Shown: positions 1 to 5,365 of the stretch, piece by piece | Layout of the letters: the number at the start of each line of letters is the position of its first letter | Position numbering within the stretch: the stretch's first letter is position 1 | Assembly: GCA_934351705.1 (NCBI GenBank) | Contig: CAKRJK010000126.1 | Span: 1-5,365 of the forward strand | Direction: 5' to 3' | Source: an uncultured Lachnospiraceae bacterium | Lineage (GTDB): Bacteria > Bacillota > Clostridia > Lachnospirales > Lachnospiraceae | Length of the DNA: 5,365 nucleotides | Made by a program: the position numbers and the translations under genes | Notes under the pieces: model-generated | The model's input: the letters and a program-made list of their open reading frames with translations, nothing else | Database searches by the model: none | What the model was told of the DNA's origin: nothing

Positions 1-119
1 CTTATGAATTACCGACTCTGCTTTCTCTGACGCTGGCAGGGTATGTGATCTTTATTGTGACCAGCCTTGCAGATACGCCGTTTGTGTATCTTGCAAGACG
101 CATGAAGGAGAGGGGATGA
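1..119 (+). CDS. C-terminal end of a membrane protein, possibly a VUT-family (queuosine precursor) transporter; 5' end outside window
   Basis: A frame is open from base 3 to a TGA at 117-119 and gives 38 residues; the start lies left of the window. The tail is strongly hydrophobic (LLSLTLAGYVIFIVTSLA), like a last membrane helix, then DTPFVYLARR and a basic end (MKERG), as expected for a cytoplasmic C-terminus. A final helix followed by a DTPF-Y element recalls the VUT/YhhQ family (COG1738), which imports queuosine precursors, but I recall this similarity from memory and 38 residues cannot prove it. The frame is supported independently by the strong terminator right at its stop codon. The gene converges on the surface protein gene, with 38 bases between their stop codons. 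Its being the end of a membrane protein is fairly safe; the family name is tentative. Confidence 0.6.
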   Translation, partial: YELPTLLSLTLAGYVIFIVTSLADTPFVYLARRMKERG

Positions 120-146
120 TTTTATATCCCCTCTCCTTTATTTTTT
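105..146 (+). terminator. Intrinsic terminator of the plus-strand membrane protein gene
   Basis: A perfect 13-bp stem pairs 105-117 (AAGGAGAGGGGAT) with 126-138 (ATCCCCTCTCCTT) around an 8-base loop. On the plus strand it is followed by a T-rich tract (TTTATTTTTT, 137-146), the signature of a Rho-independent terminator. The stop codon TGA (117-119) begins at the last base of the left arm, so the stem's left arm is coding sequence. On the minus strand the hairpin follows the surface gene stop by about 20 bases but has no U-tract after it, so it would be at best a weak terminator or a 3' end stabiliser there. Confidence 0.85.
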
Positions 147-157
147 ACTTCTATTTT

Positions 158-3004
158 TTATTTTGTTCTCTTTTTACCGGCTGCTGTGATTCCTGCCATT
201 CCCACTACGGAAATACACAGGATTGCTGCCCAAAGTACCGGCAGGAAAGTATCACCGGTCTTCGGTGAAGTTACCATTGTGCTGACAGTCTGATTGTTTG
301 CCGTATTTGTATCGGCAGACGGTGCCACGCTCAGTACTGCTGTCGCATATCCGTCTTTAAAATTAAATCTGATTACATGGTCACCAACCGCTAAGGTGTT
401 CATAAACTCTTGATTGAATTCTATATAAGTAGAACCTCTCCATGCTTTGTAATACTTGCTGTCCACTATCTTTCCATCGATCTCAACATTTACAAAGTCC
501 TGATATTCTCCATCGGCACGGACAGTAAAACCGCCATCTTTCTTTAAGGTGTATACACCGCCTGCGCCTTCGATGACTTTATATTCCTTTGGTGTTGTAT
601 CTGAACCGTTAATTGTAATCTTTGCAACTGTATTTTCTTCAAACCGATAGTTTGCAGTTGCATTTCCACCACTGTAAGTTACTTCAAAATTCTTAACATT
701 TGTATCGTTTGTATTCACCGTTCCCTTGACTGTTGCTGTCGGTTTCTTAAATCCTGCAATGCTGTTCTCATCCTCGCCATCTGCAAATCCATCTACTCTG
801 ACGTTAAGTTCCGGCATTGCGGCACCTTTGTCAATTACAACATCCACAACGGATACTAACAGTTTTCTCGGCTCAATGGTAAATGTCCAGCTACTGTCTG
901 TCAAACCGGAGGCTGCAAAATAATTATTATTTCCTGCCACATTGATCTTTACGGTATATGTTCCGGCATTGACCGGTGTAACTTTCTTTCCGTCCTGATA
1001 ATATTCTACTGTGATATTTCCACAGGAAGTGCCGCCTTTTTTCGATATTTCTGCTTCCTTCGCTTTTCCGTCATAGATCAGACTCTGTGGTGCTTCAAAC
1101 TGAAAATCGGATGCTTTTAATGTAGCACGTATTTTTTCCAAAAAAATCTCATTATTGTCTTCCTTTATTACGAAACCATCCTGATCACTGACAAACTTAG
1201 ATACATCAGACTCTTTCAACACATAGCCTTTACCATAGACATATATGCCATCTCCTCCACCTATGGAAACAGGATAACTTTTGAGAGCACTGGTGATACC
1301 GATCTTAGCATTTGCCGCTAAGGAACCTTCAACATATACATTGGACCCGAAATCTGACAGATAAAGATTATTTGCTGTTCCTTCGGTATAGCGTTGCTCT
1401 GTTGTATTCCAGATACCGTCCTTATAATTGCCACTGATATTGATATCATTGTTTAAAAGACATGCTCCACTTACAGGAACGAAAACGCCGCCTCCGTTTC
1501 CACTTGTACTATTGCCGGTGATCGTACCTCCATACAGTCTCTTTACATTATAAACGCCGCCTCCGTTTCCTCCGGCAGTATTTCCACTGATTGTTCCACC
1601 GGTCATGCGGGCTGAGCCTCCTCCGAATTCATAGATTCCGCCTCCGTTGCCGGCAACTCTGTTTCCGCTGATCGTTCCACCAGCCATTTCAAAATTTCCA
1701 CCATTGCCAATTACATAAACCGTTCCGTCACTCTCAGATACATTGTTTCGGATTTCACTGCCTTCCTGCATGGTCACCGTACTATAATGATTTACATATA
1801 CGGCTGCACCTTCCTTTGCATGGTTATTCTCAATCACGGTGCCACTTTCTAAATTTACGTTAATACTCTTAGATTTGATTGCAGGGGATGCAGTCTGTGT
1901 ATTTCCGTCCTTATTTCCGTCCAACGTTATGTTCTTCAATGTAACAATATCTGAATTATGACCATTGGCGCCATCAAAATCCAGCATGACATCTGTATGG
2001 CTCTTACCCCGGATCAACTTTGATACATTGGATGCATCCGGACTCTGGATTGTCACTGTTCTTCTGACATATACCGTATCTGTGATCGTTATGTCATTCA
2101 TGACATTGATAAGACTGATATATTGATTTTTGGCTGCCGCCTGCAGATTAGCCAGTGTCGTAACATTTGCAACACCTGTCGATTCAATCCGTATGTATTT
2201 AAAACCATCTAATACCGTATCCTTCGCTGCCTTTGTTCCCGGTGCAGCATCACCGGTAAATACGTTATAGTCTTCATAGCCGTACCCACTCGTATCCACA
2301 CCACTGGCAGACTCATAGGCAGCAGCACCTCCAAAAGCTGTCAGGGTAGCAGAGTTTTTCACATAAATACTCTTTTTTGCAACAATACCTTTTCCCGCAC
2401 TGTCATCACTCGCCACTTCAAGCTTCGTCCCGATTCCATCGATTTTCAGCTCTCCTCCCGATGAAACTGCTGTAGCACCACCTTTCGCTTGAGCTTTCAC
2501 CTCCACGCCATCTGAGACAGCCATGCCTAATCCTGCCTGTATTGCCTCTTTTCCGTCGCTTTCCACTGTCAGGCTGCCCGTTCCGCCACCATATCCACCA
2601 TAGCGGATTGTCAAATAACCGGTTACCTCTATCGCTGTTTCATTCTGTGCAGCAGTCACGATGTTCGTATTTGTTTCCTGATTGTTGCATACATATATGA
2701 TAAGATTTCCATCCGCTTTAATCTTATGTGCCTCTAAATTATTCAGCCAAAGCTCACCCGCCGTATCATAGTATGCACTATGGTCCTCATAAGTACCTGT
2801 TGCACCGCTGGCAGCAGTATCACCATTCTTAAAATACTCCTGACTGCCCGCATGCAATTCCACACCATCTACAAATACGCTGCCTGCAGGGTCTGCTGCA
2901 AATGCCTGCATGGACATTTGTGGCAGCATCGGTAATATTCCAAGTACCAGCACTGTGCAAAGCAGCCATGCAATTCCCTTTCTTATCTTATTTGTCTGTT
3001 TCAT
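158..3004 (-). CDS. Secreted, sortase-anchored surface protein with beta-helix, MBG-like and Ig-like domains (948 aa)
   Basis: A probable wall-attached adhesin or polysaccharide-binding protein. Residues 1-36 form a signal peptide (basic KIRKG, hydrophobic core, AFA before a cut at 36/37). Residues 40-275 are beta-rich and Gly/Ser-rich, with short repeating strands (LTIRYGG, GELKIDG) resembling clostridial carbohydrate-binding domains. Residues 285-625 look like a right-handed parallel beta-helix, with GGTISGN/GGTITGN and GNGGGIY/GNGGGVY repeats at 442-510. Residues 639-712 and 713-800 resemble MBG-type stalk domains (YDGKAKE; PVNAGTYTVKI; MPELNVRVDGF). Residues 808-894 resemble an X2-like Ig fold (FMNTLAVGDHVIRFNF). 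The end has the sorting signal SPKTGD (913-918), a hydrophobic helix (about 920-943) and KKRTK. SPKTG matches motifs used by clostridial class B sortases. No catalytic residues of pectate lyases could be placed, so binding is likelier than enzymatic action. The start at 3004 is set by AAGGAGGT just upstream and by the signal peptide. The exact ligand is unknown. Confidence 0.92.
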   Translation of the reverse strand: MKQTNKIRKGIAWLLCTVLVLGILPMLPQMSMQAFAADPAGSVFVDGVELHAGSQEYFKNGDTAASGATGTYEDHSAYYDTAGELWLNNLEAHKIKADGNLIIYVCNNQETNTNIVTAAQNETAIEVTGYLTIRYGGYGGGTGSLTVESDGKEAIQAGLGMAVSDGVEVKAQAKGGATAVSSGGELKIDGIGTKLEVASDDSAGKGIVAKKSIYVKNSATLTAFGGAAAYESASGVDTSGYGYEDYNVFTGDAAPGTKAAKDTVLDGFKYIRIESTGVANVTTLANLQAAAKNQYISLINVMNDITITDTVYVRRTVTIQSPDASNVSKLIRGKSHTDVMLDFDGANGHNSDIVTLKNITLDGNKDGNTQTASPAIKSKSINVNLESGTVIENNHAKEGAAVYVNHYSTVTMQEGSEIRNNVSESDGTVYVIGNGGNFEMAGGTISGNRVAGNGGGIYEFGGGSARMTGGTISGNTAGGNGGGVYNVKRLYGGTITGNSTSGNGGGVFVPVSGACLLNNDINISGNYKDGIWNTTEQRYTEGTANNLYLSDFGSNVYVEGSLAANAKIGITSALKSYPVSIGGGDGIYVYGKGYVLKESDVSKFVSDQDGFVIKEDNNEIFLEKIRATLKASDFQFEAPQSLIYDGKAKEAEISKKGGTSCGNITVEYYQDGKKVTPVNAGTYTVKINVAGNNNYFAASGLTDSSWTFTIEPRKLLVSVVDVVIDKGAAMPELNVRVDGFADGEDENSIAGFKKPTATVKGTVNTNDTNVKNFEVTYSGGNATANYRFEENTVAKITINGSDTTPKEYKVIEGAGGVYTLKKDGGFTVRADGEYQDFVNVEIDGKIVDSKYYKAWRGSTYIEFNQEFMNTLAVGDHVIRFNFKDGYATAVLSVAPSADTNTANNQTVSTMVTSPKTGDTFLPVLWAAILCISVVGMAGITAAGKKRTK
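1475..1681 (-). repeat. Glycine-rich beta-helix repeat units inside the surface protein
   Basis: Residues 442-510 contain three units starting GGTISGN, GGTISGN and GGTITGN (residues 442, 469 and 492), each followed by GNGGG[IV][YF] (starting at residues 452, 479 and 502). The unit spacing is 27 and then 23 residues, so they are diverged coils of one beta-helix, not an exact tandem array. At the DNA level the plus strand shows matching CCGCCTCCGTT blocks near 1490, 1559 and 1637. Such blocks can recombine and change the coil number, but no exact long repeat is present here. Confidence 0.65.
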
Positions 3005-3009
3005 AGTTT

Positions 3010-3017
3010 ACCTCCTT
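3010..3017 (-). promoter_or_regulatory. Ribosome binding site of the surface protein gene
   Basis: The minus strand reads AAGGAGGT, a near-perfect anti-16S match. Its AGGAGG core (3011-3016) sits 6 bases before the ATG at 3002-3004. This fixes the start and predicts efficient translation. Confidence 0.9.
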
Positions 3018-3034
3018 AAATCCATACTCCAGAA

Positions 3035-3063
3035 TTGACATTGTTTTACGTTCTTCATATAAT
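3035..3063 (+). promoter_or_regulatory. Perfect sigma-70/SigA consensus promoter on the plus strand, no known target
   Basis: TTGACA (3035-3040) and TATAAT (3058-3063) are separated by exactly 17 bases, so both hexamers and the spacing match the consensus in full. Transcription would start near 3070 and run rightward, away from the surface gene. It would reach the hairpin at 3215-3244, which has a T-rich flank on this strand too. The -35 box lies in the 5' leader of the surface gene and the -10 box lies next to that gene's own -10 box, so polymerase probably cannot occupy both promoters at once. No complete gene follows. An arrangement this exact is very unlikely by chance, but activity has not been shown. 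Confidence 0.7.
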
Positions 3064-3068
3064 CTATA

Positions 3069-3097
3069 ATTATATTACACCGTACATCAATGTACAA
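3069..3097 (-). promoter_or_regulatory. Probable SigA-type promoter of the surface protein gene
   Basis: On the minus strand a weak -35 box TTGTAC (3092-3097) and a perfect -10 box TATAAT (3069-3074) are 17 bases apart. The predicted start near 3062 leaves a leader of about 57 bases ending in the strong ribosome binding site. The -35 box and the spacer are covered by the inverted repeat at 3082-3095, so a bound regulator would block this promoter directly. Confidence 0.65.
3082..3095. promoter_or_regulatory. Inverted repeat GTACAT-CA-ATGTAC, candidate operator
   Basis: Six-base arms pair perfectly around a 2-base centre. This size and symmetry suit a dimeric helix-turn-helix repressor. The site overlaps the -35 box and spacer of the surface gene promoter. 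It also lies about 12-25 bases downstream of the predicted start of the plus-strand promoter, so one repressor could shut off both. The regulator is not in the window and I cannot assign a family from the site alone. The short loop and AT-rich stem make a terminator role unlikely. Confidence 0.5.
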
Positions 3098-3211
3098 TGC
3101 AAGTGTTTTTTCCGGATTTTGCGGCTTTTGGAGAATTTTTATGAGTCAAAAAGAGGATCGACTGATGGCTATCGGAAAGATCGTTTACATTCGTGCTTAC
3201 ATCCTGATTAT

Positions 3212-3244
3212 AAAAAAACGAGACCTCCTCAGAAGTCTCGTTTT
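3212..3244 (-). terminator. Bidirectional intrinsic terminator ending the hydrogenase operon
   Basis: The arms AAAACGAGAC (3215-3224) and GTCTCGTTTT (3235-3244) pair perfectly. In minus-strand RNA the stem extends by a U-G wobble and two more pairs to about 13 bp with a UGAG tetraloop, followed by a run of seven U (complement of 3212-3218). It starts 2 bases after the hydA stop codon (3247-3249). Read on the plus strand it has a 10-bp stem followed by TTTTGTTTATT, so it may also end a transcript from the promoter at 3035-3063. Confidence 0.88.
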
Positions 3245-3246
3245 GT

Positions 3247-4950
3247 TTATTCCTCATGTCCCGGATAATGCACATGTAACAGATCATGCTCTCTGTTTTT
3301 GAGCAGATCACTGTACAAGGATTCTACCAACGGATTGTTCTCACTGCGTTTGATCTGCTGTGCCTTATCTGTCTTATACAATCCCTCGGCACGATGTGCT
3401 TTGTCCTGGTTATGTGCAAACGGCTGACCTGCTCCTGCAACGCAGCCACCCGGACAAACCATCACTTCCACAAAATCAAAGTGTTCTTCTCCGCTCTCGA
3501 TTTTTTTGATCAAGTCCTCTGCATTTCCGAGTCCGCTCACGATACCGATACGCACGATGCGTCCGTCAAGGTCAAGCTCACAAATCTTGGTTCCCTCCAT
3601 GCCTCTCGCACCGATAAACTCAATATCTTTTAACGCTTTCGGACTCTTGTCTACAACAACTTTGCGGATAGCCGCCTCGGTCACACCGCCGGTTGCTCCG
3701 AAAATAACACCGGAACCGGAATAGATTGAGAACGGCATATCGTATGCCTCCGGCTCAAGATGATCAAAACGGATACCGATTTCTTTGAACATTCCGATGA
3801 CTTCTTCCGTGGTCAGCACGTAATCCACATCCGGTTTTCCGTCACGCACAAACTCTTCTCTGGAAGCCTCGTATTTTTTTGCGGTACATGGCATGATTGC
3901 CACAGATACCGTCTCAACGCCCTCTTTTTTGTCCTGCTTCTTATAATTCTCTTTGATGACCGCTCCAAACATTTCCATCGGAGATTTTGAAGTAGACACA
4001 TATTTCATCAAATGCGGATATTTTGTCTCCACAAAACGGATCCAACCCGGACAACAGGATGTAAAAAGAGGATACTTGCGGTCTTTCTCTCCCAGTGCCT
4101 CTACTAATTCTTCAGTCTCCTCCATAATCGTCAAGTCTGCTCCGACGGAAGTGTCAAAGATGTAATCCACGCCTAACATTCTAAGACCTGTGATTAATTT
4201 TCCGATTGTGTTTTCGCCCGGTTCATAACCGTATGCCTCACCGATTGCTACACGAACCGCCGGTGCTATCTGCATGACCACGCGTTTGTTCGGATCATGG
4301 ATTGCCTCCCACACATCATGCGTATCGTTCTTGATGGTAATTGCCGCTGTCGGACAGACTGCTGCACACTGTCCACAGTTGACACAGTTGGTATCTGCAA
4401 TATCTTTTCCGAATGCCGTAGAAATCTCCATGTTAGAACCGCGGTGTGCAAAATCAATCGCGCCTACATGCTGGATCTCGCTGCATACACGCACACAGTC
4501 ACCGCAAAGGATGCATTTATTCGGATCTCTTACGATCGCTTTGGAAGAACGGTCGATTGGACGAATCGGATTGGTATTTTCAAAACGGACACCCGGTATT
4601 CCGAATCTTCTCGCCAACTCCTGCAGCTTACACTTTCCGTTCTTTTCACAGGTCGTACAATCCCTGCAATGAGCCGCTAACAACAACTCGATAATTCTCT
4701 TTCTGTGATAATACAGTTTCGGTGTATTTGTAAAAATCTCCATCTCGTGTTTTGGAGGCGTCGAACAGGATGCAATAATGCCTCCCCATTTATCCTCCAC
4801 CACGCACATACGGCACGCACCGTAAATGGACAGATCTGAATAATAGCAAAATGTCGGTAAAATGATTCCTGCTTTTCGGATAACAGCAAGAATATTTGCC
4901 TCATCAGTAAACGTCACACGCTCACCATCGATAATCATATACTTTTCCAT
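3247..4950 (-). CDS. hydA: [FeFe]-hydrogenase catalytic subunit, HydA/HndD type (567 aa)
   Basis: Reversibly reduces protons to hydrogen; in a complex with NuoF- and NuoE-like partners it is the catalytic subunit of a cytoplasmic NAD(P)H/ferredoxin-linked, probably electron-bifurcating or confurcating hydrogenase. The cofactor sites are complete: [2Fe-2S] (C35, C46, C49, C62), the His-ligated [4Fe-4S] (H94, C98, C101, C107), two ferredoxin clusters (C146, C149, C152, C156; C189, C192, C195, C199), and the H-cluster motifs TSCCPGW (C299, C300), MPCTAKK (C355) and CPGGC (C499, C503). C299, E278, E281 and S319 match the proton path known from Clostridium pasteurianum CpI, and the length is close to CpI (574). 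The C-terminal part (RAEGLYKTDK to HVHYPGHEE) is the usual family tail. The start follows AGGAGG by 7 bases. The gene lies 11 bases after hydB and ends at its own terminator. There is no signal peptide, so it is cytoplasmic. Bifurcation is inferred from the NuoF-like neighbour. Confidence 0.97.
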   Translation of the reverse strand: MEKYMIIDGERVTFTDEANILAVIRKAGIILPTFCYYSDLSIYGACRMCVVEDKWGGIIASCSTPPKHEMEIFTNTPKLYYHRKRIIELLLAAHCRDCTTCEKNGKCKLQELARRFGIPGVRFENTNPIRPIDRSSKAIVRDPNKCILCGDCVRVCSEIQHVGAIDFAHRGSNMEISTAFGKDIADTNCVNCGQCAAVCPTAAITIKNDTHDVWEAIHDPNKRVVMQIAPAVRVAIGEAYGYEPGENTIGKLITGLRMLGVDYIFDTSVGADLTIMEETEELVEALGEKDRKYPLFTSCCPGWIRFVETKYPHLMKYVSTSKSPMEMFGAVIKENYKKQDKKEGVETVSVAIMPCTAKKYEASREEFVRDGKPDVDYVLTTEEVIGMFKEIGIRFDHLEPEAYDMPFSIYSGSGVIFGATGGVTEAAIRKVVVDKSPKALKDIEFIGARGMEGTKICELDLDGRIVRIGIVSGLGNAEDLIKKIESGEEHFDFVEVMVCPGGCVAGAGQPFAHNQDKAHRAEGLYKTDKAQQIKRSENNPLVESLYSDLLKNREHDLLHVHYPGHEE

Positions 4951-4957
4951 GCTGTCA

Positions 4958-4963
4958 CCTCCT
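4958..4963 (-). promoter_or_regulatory. hydA ribosome binding site overlapping the hydB stop codon
   Basis: The minus strand reads TAGGAGGTGACAGC before the hydA ATG. The last two bases of the hydB stop TAG (4962-4964) are the first two of the AGGAGG core, with 7 bases to the start. This layout suits translational coupling, in which ribosomes ending hydB restart on hydA. With the premature TAA at 5097-5099, ribosomes would stop 135 bases earlier and coupling would be weakened, though the site is strong enough to work alone. Confidence 0.9.
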
Positions 4964-5365
4964 AAACTTCTTCAATCGCATGAAATGGGCAGCCCTCCTT
5001 GCAGGCTCCGCATTTAATACATTTTGCAGTGTCAATGGTAAACGGTTTCTTGATCTCTCCCGAGATTGCTCCCACTGGACAGGCTCTTGAACACTTTTAG
5101 CAGCCCTTACACAATTCCGGATTGATCTGAATGGTCACAAGCGACTTACACTGTCCCGCCGGACACTTCTTATCTACAACATGGGCGATATATTCGTCTC
5201 TGAAATATTTCAACGTACTGATTACCGGAGATGCGGCTGTTTTTCCCAGACCACATAATGCCGTCGCGGAAATCGTCTCTGCCAGCTCCTCAAGAAGCGT
5301 AATGTGATACATGGTTCCTCTGCCCTCACAAATATCAGTAAGAAGCTCTAACATTCTCTTGGTAC
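4962..5365 (-). pseudogene. hydB: 3' part of the NuoF-like hydrogenase subunit (HydB/HndC), interrupted by an in-frame TAA; 5' end outside window
   Basis: The NuoF-like subunit binds FMN and NAD(P)H and passes electrons to HydA through iron-sulfur clusters. The frame enters from the right edge as TKRMLELLTDICEGRG, the region just after the N3-cluster motif of this family; ALCGLGKTAASPV carries the fourth N3-type cysteine, and CPAGQCKSLV is the usual linker. The C-terminal bacterial-ferredoxin domain begins CKGC, but the next codon is TAA (5097-5099). Beyond it the same frame reads KCSRACPVGAISG and then CIKCGACKEGCPFHAI, ending at TAG (4962-4964): 44 codons, all in family register. The motif is thus split as CKGC-stop-KCSRACP. 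If the TAA acts as a stop, the product loses three of the four cysteines' downstream context in the first cluster motif (two cysteines remain, two are lost) and the whole second cluster. One base change (TCA Ser or AAA Lys to TAA) would explain it. Sequence error or readthrough are alternatives. Confidence 0.85.
4965..5096 (-). other. Orphaned C-terminal ferredoxin segment of hydB after the premature stop
   Basis: These 44 codons hold the last two cysteines of the first [4Fe-4S] motif (codons at 5091-5093 and 5079-5081) and all four of the second (5019-5021, 5010-5012, 5001-5003, 4989-4991). No start codon with a ribosome binding site precedes it. The only candidate is a GTG at the valine of CPVGAI, which lies past the first motif's cysteines and has no Shine-Dalgarno sequence. 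It is therefore unlikely to be an independent small ferredoxin gene. Its full conservation implies that the stop arose recently or is not real. Confidence 0.75.

Noticed and set aside
726..923. Plus-strand 65-codon open frame opposite the surface protein gene
   Set aside because: It is antisense to the MBG-like domain coding region, Ser/Thr-rich as a by-product of the other strand, and has no ribosome binding site.
1475..1681. CRISPR array or exact tandem repeat
   Set aside because: The repeated blocks are in frame, diverged and unevenly spaced (27 and 23 codons), matching beta-helix coils of a protein rather than direct repeats with spacers.
2900..3004. Lipoprotein signal in the surface protein
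   Set aside because: A cysteine (residue 14) lies within the hydrophobic core, but WLLC is not a lipobox; a normal AFA cleavage site follows at residue 36.
3005..3211. Invertible (phase-variable) promoter upstream of the surface gene
   Set aside because: Promoters face both ways, which prompted a search for flanking inverted repeats, but only short weak matches (around CTCCAGAATT and GGAGAATTTT) were found; no convincing recombinase sites.
3087..3311. Minus-strand 74-codon open frame between hydA and the surface gene
   Set aside because: It begins inside hydA in another frame, crosses the terminator hairpin and ends in the surface gene promoter; no recognisable protein features.
3286..4694. 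Several plus-strand and minus-strand open frames of 60-132 codons inside the hydrogenase region
   Set aside because: They lie in other frames of an intact hydA with all catalytic motifs, lack convincing ribosome binding sites, and their translations are low-complexity or random-looking.
5097..5099. Recoding of the hydB internal stop as selenocysteine or pyrrolysine
   Set aside because: The codon is TAA, whereas these use TGA and TAG; the expected residue at this place is an ordinary Ser/Thr/Lys-like residue between cluster cysteines.

Overview
The window looks like part of an anaerobic gut Firmicute chromosome, most likely Lachnospiraceae or a related Clostridia. This rests on an electron-bifurcating type [FeFe]-hydrogenase cluster, strong AGGAGG ribosome binding sites, moderate GC content, and a large secreted wall protein ending in an SPKTGD sorting signal. 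The assignment is inference from gene content; no taxonomic marker is present.

Layout, left to right. Bases 1-119 hold the last 38 codons of a plus-strand membrane protein, closed by a strong hairpin terminator (105-146) whose loop contains the stop codon. Bases 158-3004 (minus) encode a 948-residue surface protein: signal peptide, beta-rich and beta-helical binding region, MBG-like and Ig-like stalk domains, and a sortase signal. Bases 3005-3246 are intergenic. They carry two interlocked promoters: one on the minus strand for the surface gene (TTGTAC-N17-TATAAT), and a perfect consensus on the plus strand (TTGACA-N17-TATAAT). A perfect inverted repeat (3082-3095) overlaps the minus promoter, and a bidirectional terminator (3212-3244) closes the hydrogenase operon. 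Bases 3247-4950 (minus) encode an intact HydA/HndD-type [FeFe]-hydrogenase. Bases 4962-5365 (minus) hold the 3' end of the NuoF-like hydrogenase subunit (HydB/HndC), entering from the right edge.

The hydB and hydA genes form one leftward operon. The hydB stop codon overlaps the hydA Shine-Dalgarno sequence, with 11 bases between the genes. Together with a NuoE-like subunit, not in the window, these proteins normally couple NAD(P)H and reduced ferredoxin to hydrogen formation or uptake.

The most striking observation is an in-frame TAA at 5097-5099 in hydB. It falls inside the first CxxCxxCxxxCP iron-sulfur motif of the C-terminal ferredoxin domain. The frame stays open for 44 further well-conserved codons, including the rest of that motif and a complete second one. 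This is a fresh nonsense mutation, a sequence error, or (less likely) readthrough. The second is the perfect plus-strand promoter at 3035-3063, which drives no evident gene and points to a short RNA or the relic of a lost regulator gene. I see no CRISPR array, tRNA, rRNA, insertion sequence or clear new defence system.
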